Origin: Bifidobacterium cuniculi
GTDB lineage: Bacteria; Actinomycetota; Actinomycetes; Actinomycetales; Bifidobacteriaceae
Assembly (NCBI RefSeq): GCF_000741575.1
Contig: NZ_JGYV01000025.1
Span: 1-50,252 of the forward strand
Reading direction: 5' to 3'
DNA: 50,252 bases
The notes beneath the pieces are model-generated. The model searched no databases. It was not told the DNA's origin and was given only the letters and a program-made list of their open reading frames with translations. Positions 27,566 through 36,716 of the stretch are shown piece after piece (position 1 is the stretch's first letter; each line of letters begins with the position of its first letter). The translations under genes were made by a program, and so were the position numbers.

Positions 27566-28363
27566 TCAGCCGATGAGCCACTTCTCGTTGGCCAGGCTAT
27601 GCAGCGGGATGAAGGGGATGAGGATCGGGGTGTGCTTGGAGTAGTGCCGGTATGCGGGGTCGTCGCCGTACTCCTTGTTCTGGCGCAGTTCGAGGCGACG
27701 GGCGCCGCCGAACATGATCCACGTGATGCACACGAAGCCGCCGATGGCTGCGATCCACTGCCATGCGTTGTCGAAGACGGTCACGCCGGAGAGGAAGACG
27801 CCGATCCATGTGATCACCTCGCCCAGGTAGTTCGGGCAGCGCACGAGGCGGAAGACGCCGACGTCGCAGAAGCGGTCGGGGTGCTGCTGCTTGAAGCGGT
27901 TCTTGGTGAAGTCGGCCGCGGATTCGAGGATGATGCCGCCGGCCATGACCGCGGCGCCGACGATGCCCATGACGTCCGTGCCCGCGTGGTTGTCCAGACG
28001 GAAGAGGACGGGGGAGGCTTCGCAGGCGTAGAGCAGGGCGCAGCCGACCCAGGTGAGCAGCTTGAGCGGCAGCGTGACGTGTTCGCCGTTGTCGATGGCG
28101 TCCTGCATGACCTGATGGTAGGAAGCGCTGCGGTACTCGCGCACGAGCAGGTAGATGCCCAGACGCAGGCCGTACACGATGAGCAGTGCGCTCATGATGA
28201 TGGGGATGACGCTGAGGCGCCCCTGTACGCCGAACATAACGAGCAGTGCGGCGCCGATGGCGGCGATGGAGAACCCGTAGCCGATGGAGATGAACCAGAT
28301 GTAGCGCCTGAAGCCGACGGCACTGACGGCCAGCGCGACCAGGAAGATAATCAAGAATGACAT
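27566..28363 (-). CDS. DUF1295 multi-pass membrane protein (steroid 5-alpha-reductase/ICMT-like fold)
   Basis: The 265-residue membrane protein has about seven hydrophobic segments. Its C-terminal motif FRLVRCPNYLGEVITWIGVFL matches the conserved HPNYxGE-type signature of DUF1295 proteins (relatives of 3-oxo-5-alpha-steroid 4-dehydrogenase and isoprenylcysteine methyltransferase). In this copy the usual His before PNY is Cys. The substrate is unknown and may be a lipid. Start MSFLII at 28363 is preceded by GGAGG only 1 nt away and by TACGCT 6 nt upstream, so it may be leaderless. Longer upstream frames lack conserved sequence. Confidence 0.78.
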   Translation of the reverse strand: MSFLIIFLVALAVSAVGFRRYIWFISIGYGFSIAAIGAALLVMFGVQGRLSVIPIIMSALLIVYGLRLGIYLLVREYRSASYHQVMQDAIDNGEHVTLPLKLLTWVGCALLYACEASPVLFRLDNHAGTDVMGIVGAAVMAGGIILESAADFTKNRFKQQHPDRFCDVGVFRLVRCPNYLGEVITWIGVFLSGVTVFDNAWQWIAAIGGFVCITWIMFGGARRLELRQNKEYGDDPAYRHYSKHTPILIPFIPLHSLANEKWLIG

Positions 28364-28467
28364 GCCTCCAGCGTATCGGAGATGTGCATGGCACTCACCC
28401 GATGATGGCGAATCATGCTTCCGGCGCAGCCGGGCGATCCTCCAGTTTGGTGTGCATGGGACGAAAC

Positions 28468-28498
28468 TTGCCCCCCCCCCCTGATTTGTTGCTATCGT
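28468..28498 (+). promoter_or_regulatory. Promoter with an 11-C homopolymer in the -35/-10 spacer
   Basis: A -35-like TTGCCC (28468-28473) runs into a tract of 11 cytosines (28471-28481). An extended -10, TGC-TATCGT, has its hexamer at 28493-28498. The spacer is 19 nt as written and would become the optimal 17 nt with nine C. Slippage of the tract could switch expression of the DUF4230-like gene that starts at 28539. Confidence 0.5.
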
Positions 28499-28538
28499 TC
28501 TGAACGAAAGAGAAGCGGCACCAAGGAGGGCGATCAAA

Positions 28539-29210
28539 GTGAATCAAAAACAGGAAAACCCTATTGTCAAGTTAGTGAAACGCAAGCTGAGCACCAAGTC
28601 GGCAGTGACGCTCACCTGCATTCTTTCTGTGATAGGAACAGTGCTCCTTGCCAGTGGTTTCTTTGCGCTGTGTCCGTGGGCGGTTCCTGAATTCCTCAAG
28701 GGCAAGCCCGAATCCACGGATACCCAAGTCGTCCGTGCCTTGCAACGCACGGAAGAAGTGTCCCTCTTGCGCCTGGGTATTACTGGAATCAAGTCGCAAG
28801 AGACAAGTGGTCATTTCTTCTCGATGGAAATCCCGGGGACGGACCGGGCGAAATTCATCCAGTACACTTTCGACGTCAAATTGGGGTTTGAGGGGAAGGA
28901 TGCGCGCATTCTCCACCAAGAAGGAAAGATCTTCACCATCGAGATTCCGGAATTCAAGTTCATCGGATATGACAATCCCGAATACCGCGTCATTGTGGAA
29001 ACCAATGGCGTCATGAGTTTCGGCACTCCCCAGATCGATACTGCGGAGATGATCAATGAAATCCTCAATGACAAGACCAAGCAGTCATATCTCGAGGAGA
29101 ACATCGATCTGCTCAAGGAGCAGGCAAAATCGTTCTATACCTCGATCATTCTAAGTATCGATCCGGAGGTGAAACTCAACTTCGTTTTTGCTGACAACTC
29201 AAGCTCGTGA
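28539..29210 (+). CDS. Membrane-anchored DUF4230-like protein of atypical low GC
   Basis: The 223-residue protein has a basic cytoplasmic N-terminus (residues 1-22), one TM helix (about 23-48, with SVIGTVLLASGFFALCPW) and an extracytoplasmic domain. The order of its features (IxIPEFKF, then an alpha-helical stretch with MINEILNDKTKQSYLEEN and LLKEQAKSFYTSIIL, ending in FVFA) resembles DUF4230 proteins, whose function is unknown. The GTG start at 28539 has AAGGAGGG 8 nt upstream. Base composition is clearly more AT-rich than all neighbours, suggesting acquisition. Its promoter contains a C11 tract. It is convergent with gldA, 9 bp apart. Confidence 0.7.
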   Translation: MNQKQENPIVKLVKRKLSTKSAVTLTCILSVIGTVLLASGFFALCPWAVPEFLKGKPESTDTQVVRALQRTEEVSLLRLGITGIKSQETSGHFFSMEIPGTDRAKFIQYTFDVKLGFEGKDARILHQEGKIFTIEIPEFKFIGYDNPEYRVIVETNGVMSFGTPQIDTAEMINEILNDKTKQSYLEENIDLLKEQAKSFYTSIILSIDPEVKLNFVFADNSSS

Positions 29211-29219
29211 GAGGCGCAA

Positions 29220-30299
29220 TCACATCGCCTCAAGTGTCTCCATCGCCTCGATGATCTGCTCGCTGGTCACGCCGGGCACGGCGGCGTGGTATGGGGACTC
29301 GGGAGCCGAGGCGAAGTCGGCCACGGTGCGCCGGTGCTCGTCGGTGAAGTCGAGGCCCATCCGGCGCCAGCTGGTCGGCAGGCCGACCGCCGCGAAGAAG
29401 GGCAGCAGCTTGCGCGCCTCGTCCTCCTTGCCTTCGGTGAGCAGCTGCACGAGCACGCCGTAGGCGACCTTCTCGCCGTGCATCGACTCGGCCGAGCCGG
29501 GCACGCGCGTCAGGCCGTCGTGCACGGAGTGCGCGCCGGACTCGCGCGCCCGCACGCCGCCGAAGCCGCCGACGCAGCCGGCCAGGCCGATGATCGTGTC
29601 GATGAGCGTGCGCACATGGTCGTTGTCGTAGTCGCCGGCGCGCACCGCCTCAAGCGCGGGCACGCTCTCGGTCAGCAGCAGGTCGCGCACCAGGCGCGCC
29701 GATTCGTGGCTCAGCCGGTCGAAGACGGTCACGTCGCCGGCCTGTTCGAAGACGGGGGTGGACTCGTACCACTTGGCGAGGGTGTCGCCGATGCCGCCGA
29801 CGAGCTTGTCGGCGCCGGCCCGTGCGATGAGCGCGGAGTCGATGAGCAGCACCTGGCTGTTGCGCGGGTGGATGGGTATGCCTAGGTAGCGGTGCTGGTC
29901 GTCGTAGTTCACGGAGAAGGGGGAGTAGGCGGCGCAGGCGCAGGCCAGGGTCGGCACGATCACCAGGTCGAGGTCCAGGAACTCCGCCGTGTTCTTCGCG
30001 GTGTCGCTCAGCTTGCCGGCGCCGATCGCCACGATCACGTCGGCGTCGAGCGCCTTGGCCTGTTCGGCGAGTTCGCGCGCGTTGCGTTCCGAGGAGGTGC
30101 CGTCGTAGCGCAGGATGGGCGCGAAGAACTCGCGCTCGCCCACGTAGTCGAGGAAGGCGGCGGCGGAGCGCTCGCCGGTGATGATGACGGGGCGACGGTA
30201 GTCCTCGAGGTAGCGCTCGACCTGCTTGGCGACGCCGGGCGTGCTGATCACGCGGTCGGGGCCGGAACGGACATCGGTATCCTGCACGAAAGTTGCCAT
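29220..30299 (-). CDS. gldA: Glycerol dehydrogenase / iron-containing alcohol dehydrogenase family
   Basis: This enzyme oxidises glycerol to dihydroxyacetone with NAD+, or performs a related polyol reaction. The 359-residue protein follows the GldA pattern: nucleotide-binding [10 protein letters not shown], then [45 protein letters not shown], and metal-ligand histidines in [10 protein letters not shown] and [10 protein letters not shown]. Start MATFVQ at 30299 has AAAGGA upstream on the minus strand. It is divergent from luxS over a 355-bp gap. Substrate specificity within the family is not certain. Confidence 0.82.
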   Translation of the reverse strand: MATFVQDTDVRSGPDRVISTPGVAKQVERYLEDYRRPVIITGERSAAAFLDYVGEREFFAPILRYDGTSSERNARELAEQAKALDADVIVAIGAGKLSDTAKNTAEFLDLDLVIVPTLACACAAYSPFSVNYDDQHRYLGIPIHPRNSQVLLIDSALIARAGADKLVGGIGDTLAKWYESTPVFEQAGDVTVFDRLSHESARLVRDLLLTESVPALEAVRAGDYDNDHVRTLIDTIIGLAGCVGGFGGVRARESGAHSVHDGLTRVPGSAESMHGEKVAYGVLVQLLTEGKEDEARKLLPFFAAVGLPTSWRRMGLDFTDEHRRTVADFASAPESPYHAAVPGVTSEQIIEAMETLEAM

Positions 30300-30654
30300 G
30301 GATGGTCCTTTGGAAAACACGAAAACGGCGGAAACGTATGGTGGTCCGGAAAGGATGCAGGGGCGAGGGGCGTGCGCGGGGTGTGCGCCGGTCCCTGTCC
30401 GGGTCCTTCCTGGGGTCGTCCGGCATGTGGGCTTGTGGCCGTGCCATGGCGTGTTGGCTTTGAGTGTAGGAAGAAGTGTGGAATATCGGCGGTTTTTGTT
30501 CTCCAGGAGGAGAAGAACGGCGCCATTGTCTCACGATTCGAGACGGCGAGCATTTTCGGTTCCGTCACGCCGGGGCGACACCGTCGTTCATGCCGGCGGC
30601 ATGACACGCACTACAGTGGTACCCACCATGCCCATGAACGAGAAAGGCAATGCC
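30300..30654. other. 355-bp divergent gap between gldA and luxS
   Basis: The gldA-proximal half shows only its ribosome-binding site and no clear repeats. An imperfect hairpin GTTCTCC/GGAGAAGAAC lies around 30500-30520. The luxS-proximal part carries a perfect inverted repeat TCATGCC-GGC-GGCATGA (30588-30604) and a -10 box TACAGT (30612-30617). No small gene is credible. Confidence 0.5.
30588..30617 (+). promoter_or_regulatory. luxS promoter with a 17-bp palindrome over the -35 region
   Basis: TACAGT (30612-30617) is the likely -10, about 37 bp before the luxS ATG. The perfect inverted repeat TCATGCC-GGC-GGCATGA occupies 30588-30604, the position expected for the -35 box, as an operator would. 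No recognised regulator is assigned. Confidence 0.45.
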
Positions 30655-31143
30655 ATGAGCGAGGAACGCAAGCCGATGCCGGAGAGCTTCGAGCTGGACC
30701 ACACCAAGGTGAAGGCGCCCTACGTGCGCTACATCGATACGCAGACCGGCCCCAACGGCGACGTCATCTCGAATTACGACCTGCGCCTGGTACAGCCCAA
30801 CGAGAACGCGATCCCCACCGGCGGCCTGCACACCATCGAACACACCATCGCCGTGCTGCTGCGCGAGCGCATCCCCGGCTACATCGACTGCTCGCCCTTC
30901 GGCTGCCGCACGGGCTTCCACCTGCTGACCTGGGGCGAGCACTCCACCGAGGACGTGGCGAAGGCGCTCAAGGAGTCCCTCGAGTTCATCGCCGACGACG
31001 CCACGTGGGAGGACGTACCCGCCACCACCGTCGAAAGCTGCGGCAACTACCGAGACCACAGCCTGTTCACCGCCAAGGAGTGGGCGCGCGACATCCTGGA
31101 CGCCGGCATCAGCTCCGACCCCTTCGAGCGCAAGGTCGTCTGA
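30655..31143 (+). CDS. luxS: S-ribosylhomocysteine lyase (autoinducer-2 synthase)
   Basis: LuxS splits S-ribosylhomocysteine into homocysteine and the autoinducer-2 precursor DPD, closing the activated methyl cycle. The 162-residue protein has the metal ligands of the HTIEH motif (His59, His63) and a Cys near residue 129 ([10 protein letters not shown]), plus the catalytic Cys in [14 protein letters not shown]. The start is fixed by AAAGG 8 nt upstream. The length is normal. It is followed by a hairpin-T-tract terminator and stands alone. Confidence 0.97.
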   Translation: MSEERKPMPESFELDHTKVKAPYVRYIDTQTGPNGDVISNYDLRLVQPNENAIPTGGLHTIEHTIAVLLRERIPGYIDCSPFGCRTGFHLLTWGEHSTEDVAKALKESLEFIADDATWEDVPATTVESCGNYRDHSLFTAKEWARDILDAGISSDPFERKVV

Positions 31144-31198
31144 GATCCCGGGGCGCCGGCACCGCGAAGTGCATACGGCGTGCTAGGTTCGCAACAGG

Positions 31199-31228
31199 AG
31201 CGGCGCCGCATCGGTGCCGCTTTGTTTT
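31199..31228 (+). terminator. Hairpin with T-tract between luxS and the GNAT gene
   Basis: AGCGGCGCCG pairs with CGGTGCCGCT around a CAT loop (10 bp with one G-T pair) and is followed by TTTGTTTT. It is the best intrinsic terminator in this part of the window and closes luxS. A -10-like TGC-TAGGTT lies just upstream (about 31180-31188), which would start a transcript straight into the hairpin. Confidence 0.75.
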
Positions 31229-31259
31229 CACTGACACATCGCAAGGTCCGAGGAGCAGG

Positions 31260-31784
31260 ATGACTGGCACGTCCACACGGCGCTTCCGTCACGCCACCAT
31301 GCAGGATTACCCGCAGGTCGAGCGAATCTATGAACACGGTCGGGAAGTCATGGCCCGCAACGGCAACCCCACCCAGTGGGGCAGGACCTTCCCCCGGCCC
31401 GAGGTGACTCTGGACGACATCGCACAGCACCGCCTCATGCTCTACGTGGACAACGTGGGCGGCCGTGAGCGCATCCTGGCGCAGTTCGCGGTGTGCACGG
31501 GCGTCGACCCCACCTACGAGCCGATCGAGGGCGCCTGGCTGGACGACGACACCTATGTCACGCTCCATCGCGTCGCATCCTCCGGCCTGGTGCGCCATGC
31601 CGCCCGCGACTGCCTTGAATGGGCGCTCAAGCACTATGGCAACGTGCGCGTGGACACGCATGCCAGGAACAAGGCCATGCAGCACGTGCTGGAATCCTGC
31701 GGCTTCGCCCGCTGCGGCCTGATCCAGCTGACAGACCGCGATACGGACACCACGCGCATCGCCTACCAACGGCATGAGTGGTAG
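31260..31784 (+). CDS. GNAT-family N-acetyltransferase
   Basis: The 174-residue protein resembles the GNAT fold: an N-terminal helix region after MTGTSTRRFRHATMQDYPQVERIYE, a central strand with GRERILAQFAVCTGVDPTYE, and a C-terminal strand-helix (RVDTHARNKAMQHVLESCGFARCGLI) typical of small-molecule or ribosomal-protein acetyltransferases. The canonical Q/RxxGxG loop is not obvious (SSGLVRHAARDCLEWAL occupies its place). GAGGAG lies 5-6 nt before ATG 31260. The end lies 19 bp before alr, so co-transcription is likely. The substrate is unknown. Confidence 0.75.
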   Translation: MTGTSTRRFRHATMQDYPQVERIYEHGREVMARNGNPTQWGRTFPRPEVTLDDIAQHRLMLYVDNVGGRERILAQFAVCTGVDPTYEPIEGAWLDDDTYVTLHRVASSGLVRHAARDCLEWALKHYGNVRVDTHARNKAMQHVLESCGFARCGLIQLTDRDTDTTRIAYQRHEW

Positions 31785-31803
31785 GTCAGGGAGACGAGGG
31801 ACA

Positions 31804-33171
31804 ATGGCACCCATGACCGCAACCGCATCCACTGACTGGTCCTTTTCCTCCCCCGAAGGGGAGGAGCATTACCGCAAGGCCCTGCAGGCCTACCCGGCGC
31901 AGGTGATCGTCGACCTCGCCGCGATCCGCGACAACATGCGCCGCCTGGTGGATGTCGTGAACCGCGAGGGTGGCCGCACCGACGTGATGGGCGTGGTGAA
32001 GGCCGACGCCTACGGCCATGGCCTGCTGCCGGTGGCCTTGGCGTCCCTGGCCGGCGGCGCCACCTGGCTGGGCGTGGCGCAGGCGCGCGAAGCGCTCCTG
32101 CTGCGGCGCGCCGGCATCGACGCGGACCGCGCGCACGTGCTGACCTGGGTGAACAATCCGCTGCAGGCGCCGTACCGCGAACTCATCGACCTGGACGTGG
32201 ACCTGTCCGTGGCGACCCTCACGGCCATCGACTGCATCGCGCAGGCGGCGCGCGAGGCAGGCAAGCCGGCGCGCGTGCATGTCAAGGTCGACACCGGCTT
32301 CGGGCGCAATGGCTTCACGCTGGAGCAGCTGCCCGCGGCAATCGAACGGCTGCGTCCGCTGGTGCAGGACGGCACCTTCGAGCTGGTGGGGCAGTGGAGC
32401 CACCTGGCGGTGGCGGACGCGCCGGACAACCCCGACTTCGTGCGCCAGACCGACCTGCAGGTGGAGCGCTTTGAACGCTTCACCGAGGAGCTGGCCGCGG
32501 CCGGCCTGACGCCGCGCATCCGCCACCTGGCGAACACGGCCGCGACCCTGGGGCGCCCGGAGCTCCACTACGACTTGGTGCGCCCGGGCGTGGCGCTGTA
32601 CGGATACGAGGCCGACCCGGCGATGGGCACGCCCTCGCAGTACGGGCTGCGTCCCGCCATGACCCTGCAGGCACAGCTGAGCTCCGTCAAGGACGTGCGG
32701 GCGGGGGAGGGCCTGTCCTACGGCCGCGTATACGTGACCGACCGCGACACCTCCGTGGCGATCGTGCCAGTGGGCTATGCGGACGGCATCCACCGTTCGG
32801 CCTCGGGCTTCGACGAGGCGGGCGCGCGTCACGTGGACCATGCCGGAGGCCCCCTGCGCCTCATGACGACCCAGGGGCCGATGCTGGCCCGTGTGAGCGG
32901 CCGGGTGTGCATGGACCAGTTCATCATCGACCTGCATGGCTCCGCGCAGGACCTGGGCGTGCGCATCGGCGACACCGTCGAACTGTTCGGGCCGGGACGG
33001 GGGGAGGCCTTCGCGGAACCCACCGCCGACGACTGGGCGCGCGCGGCCGACACCATCAGCTACGAGATCTTCACCTGCTTGCGCAACCGCGTCCCGCGCC
33101 TGTACCTGCATGCCTACGATGTGCTTGACGGGCGGGACCTGGCGATGCTCGAGCCGGACAGCCTGCTCTGA
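31804..33171 (+). CDS. alr: Alanine racemase
   Basis: This PLP-dependent enzyme makes D-alanine for peptidoglycan. The 455-residue protein from ATG 31804 carries the PLP-lysine motif VVKADAYGHG (Lys66), and further C-terminal family motifs LSYGRVYVT and VPVGYADGIHR, plus the C-terminal beta domain with RVCMDQFIIDL. It is longer than the usual 370-390 residues because of an N-terminal extension of about 25 residues and an insertion near GPGRGEAFAEPTADDWARAADTI. The start is chosen by GAGGGA upstream. An in-frame ATG at 31774 overlapping the GNAT gene and another at 31816 are alternatives. Confidence 0.93.
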   Translation: MAPMTATASTDWSFSSPEGEEHYRKALQAYPAQVIVDLAAIRDNMRRLVDVVNREGGRTDVMGVVKADAYGHGLLPVALASLAGGATWLGVAQAREALLLRRAGIDADRAHVLTWVNNPLQAPYRELIDLDVDLSVATLTAIDCIAQAAREAGKPARVHVKVDTGFGRNGFTLEQLPAAIERLRPLVQDGTFELVGQWSHLAVADAPDNPDFVRQTDLQVERFERFTEELAAAGLTPRIRHLANTAATLGRPELHYDLVRPGVALYGYEADPAMGTPSQYGLRPAMTLQAQLSSVKDVRAGEGLSYGRVYVTDRDTSVAIVPVGYADGIHRSASGFDEAGARHVDHAGGPLRLMTTQGPMLARVSGRVCMDQFIIDLHGSAQDLGVRIGDTVELFGPGRGEAFAEPTADDWARAADTISYEIFTCLRNRVPRLYLHAYDVLDGRDLAMLEPDSLL

Positions 33172-33194
33172 CGACTTTTTCGAGGGAGGCGGCC

Positions 33195-34451
<1,257 letters not shown>

Positions 34452-34502
34452 CATGACCATGTCGCCGACCCGACGGCACTGGGAAAAACACCCGCCGGCT
34501 GC

Positions 34503-34508
34503 TATGCT
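34503..34508 (+). promoter_or_regulatory. -10 box of a probable leaderless dnaG promoter
   Basis: TGC-TATGCT (an extended -10) ends 8 nt before the dnaG ATG at 34517, and no Shine-Dalgarno sequence is present. The geometry is identical to the glmS, recQ and 42-aa ORF promoters. Confidence 0.5.
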
Positions 34509-34516
34509 TCTGCCCC

Positions 34517-36559
34517 ATGGCAGGCATGATCGTGAAGGAAGACATCGAGAAAGTACGCAACGCGGCGGACCTGTATGACATCGTGTCCGCGGACGTGACG
34601 CTCAAGCCCTCGGGGCTGGGCTCCTTCACCGGACTGTGCCCCTTCCACGATGAGAAGACGCCCAGCTTCTCCGTGCGACCCTCCATGGGCGTGTGGCATT
34701 GCTTCGGCTGCGGCCGCTCCGGCGACGTCTTCAAGTATGTCGAGGAATCCGAGAACCTCGACTTCCGCGACGCCGTGGAATACCTGGCGGACCGTTGCCA
34801 CATCGAACTGCACTACGTGGCGGGCGACACCCCCGCCAAGCACCAGGGATCCAAGCGCACGCGACTGCTCGAGGCGAACGAGGCCGCCCAGCGCTTTTTC
34901 ACCGCCCAGCTCATGACCGAGGAGGCGCTGCCCGCACGTCAGATGCTCGCCGGCCGTGACTTCTCGCAGGCCGACTGCACCCGGTTCGGCTGCGGCTACG
35001 CGCCGCGCGGCTGGGACAACCTGGTGCGCCACCTGGCCGACCAAGGCTTCACCCACCAGGAGCTCCTGGACGCCGGCCTGGCACGCCAGGGCCAGCGTGG
35101 CATCTACGACTATTTCCGCGGGCGCGCCACCTGGCCGATCCGCGACTCGACGGGCCGCACCCTGGGCTTCGGCGCCCGCAAGCTCTATGACGACGACCAG
35201 ATCGGCGCGAAGTACATCAACACGCCGGACACCCAGCTCTACCACAAGAACCAGGTGCTCTACGGCATCGACCTGGCCAAGCCGGCCATCGTCGCCAAGC
35301 GCCAGGTGGTGGTCGTGGAAGGCTACACGGACGTCATGGCCATGCACCTGGCCGGCGTGGACACCGCCGTGGCCACCTGCGGCACGGCCTTCGGCGAGGA
35401 GCATGCCAAGATCGTGCGCCGCCTGGTGGCCGACGACTCGTTGGGCGCCGTCGTGCAGCTCGTGGGCCCCACCCGTGTCGAGGGCCAGCCGCTGAGCAGC
35501 CGCGTCGTCTTCACCTTCGACGGCGATGCCGCCGGCCAGAAGGCGGCCCTGCATGCCTTCGGCCTGGACACCGCCTTCCTCTCGCAGACCTTCGTGGCCG
35601 TCGCGGACGACAACCTCGATCCCTGCGACCTGCGCCTGCAGCGCGGAGACACCGCCCTGCAGGCGCTCATCCGCGGCGCCACGCCCCTGTTCGACTTCGT
35701 GATGGACTCCGCCATCCGCCGTTTCGACACCTCCTACACCACCGGTCAGATGGGTGCGGTCAAGGCCGTCGCCCCGCTCATCGCCCGCATCCGCGACAAG
35801 TCCCTGTGGGACATGTACGCACGCAAGGAGGCCCGCCGCATCGGCGTGGACCTCGAGGTGATGCAGCAGGAGGTACGTCAGGCGCGCCGGCGCGAGCATG
35901 TCCGCGACGAGGACGCCTACGCCCAGCGCCGCCGCCGCTTCAGCGAGCCGTCGCAGGACAAGGGCGGCCTGACGGATGCGCAGATGCGCGCCATCGAGCG
36001 CGGCAACGAACGCAGCCAGACCTTCCACCGCATCGCGGACGCGGTGTTCATCTGCGAACAGCAGTTCATGGCCACCCTCATCCAACTGCCGCGCGCCATC
36101 AACGGCGAACTGTACCGGGCGCTGACCGTGCATTGCTTCCAGACGCCGGTGTTCCAGACGCTCTTCCAGGCGGTCGAGGTCGCCGGCGGCCCGCCCCAGG
36201 AAGCCATGCCCAAGGGACTGTGGATGCACAACCTCACCAAGGCGGCAGGCCCCATGCTCTCCTCCACCATCACCGAGCTGGCCGTCATGCCCCTGCCGCT
36301 GCTCGCCCAGGAAACCCCCAGCCAGGCCGAGGAGGACCCCACGCTCGCCGAGGCGACCCTCTCCCAGCGTCAGTACGCGAACCAGCTCATGGCCCGCCTG
36401 CTGGACGTGGGCTACCTGCGGCGCATCGACGCCGCCAAGCACCAGGCACAGCGTGCCACCGATATGCAGGAACGCATCGAACTGCTCGCCGTGGTCACCG
36501 ACACCGAGCGGGAACGCAAGGCGCTCCAGTCGCGCATCTTCGGCAACGCAGCCGGCTGA
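34517..36559 (+). CDS. dnaG: DNA primase
   Basis: DnaG synthesises RNA primers for replication. The 680-residue protein has an N-terminal CHC2 zinc finger (Cys41, His44, Cys62, Cys65), a catalytic core with the TOPRIM motif VVEGYTDVMAMHLAG near residue 267 and FDGDAAGQKAA near 335, and a C-terminal helicase-binding region. Between the two TOPRIM motifs is an inserted stretch (around VVQLVGPTRVEGQPLSSR) longer than in E. coli DnaG. The start is fixed by the -10 box 8 nt upstream. The downstream hairpin is at 36567-36592. Confidence 0.96.
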   Translation: MAGMIVKEDIEKVRNAADLYDIVSADVTLKPSGLGSFTGLCPFHDEKTPSFSVRPSMGVWHCFGCGRSGDVFKYVEESENLDFRDAVEYLADRCHIELHYVAGDTPAKHQGSKRTRLLEANEAAQRFFTAQLMTEEALPARQMLAGRDFSQADCTRFGCGYAPRGWDNLVRHLADQGFTHQELLDAGLARQGQRGIYDYFRGRATWPIRDSTGRTLGFGARKLYDDDQIGAKYINTPDTQLYHKNQVLYGIDLAKPAIVAKRQVVVVEGYTDVMAMHLAGVDTAVATCGTAFGEEHAKIVRRLVADDSLGAVVQLVGPTRVEGQPLSSRVVFTFDGDAAGQKAALHAFGLDTAFLSQTFVAVADDNLDPCDLRLQRGDTALQALIRGATPLFDFVMDSAIRRFDTSYTTGQMGAVKAVAPLIARIRDKSLWDMYARKEARRIGVDLEVMQQEVRQARRREHVRDEDAYAQRRRRFSEPSQDKGGLTDAQMRAIERGNERSQTFHRIADAVFICEQQFMATLIQLPRAINGELYRALTVHCFQTPVFQTLFQAVEVAGGPPQEAMPKGLWMHNLTKAAGPMLSSTITELAVMPLPLLAQETPSQAEEDPTLAEATLSQRQYANQLMARLLDVGYLRRIDAAKHQAQRATDMQERIELLAVVTDTERERKALQSRIFGNAAG

Positions 36560-36566
36560 CCATTCG

Positions 36567-36592
36567 CCGACCGTCCGTGAAACGGTCGGCGC
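36567..36592 (+). terminator. Hairpin after dnaG
   Basis: GCCGACCGT pairs with ACGGTCGGC across a short loop, 8 bp after the dnaG stop. The stem is 9 bp with no T-tract. It is a probable terminator. Confidence 0.55.
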
Positions 36593-36716
36593 GGCAGCCC
36601 GCAGCCCGCAAGCCGCAAGGCTCCGGACGGTCGGGAACGTGACACGGCAGGGGGCCTGCAGCGGCTGCCCTGCGTGTAGGATGGTGCCGTTGAAGCCGTT
36701 CACTGCTGGAGGCTGG

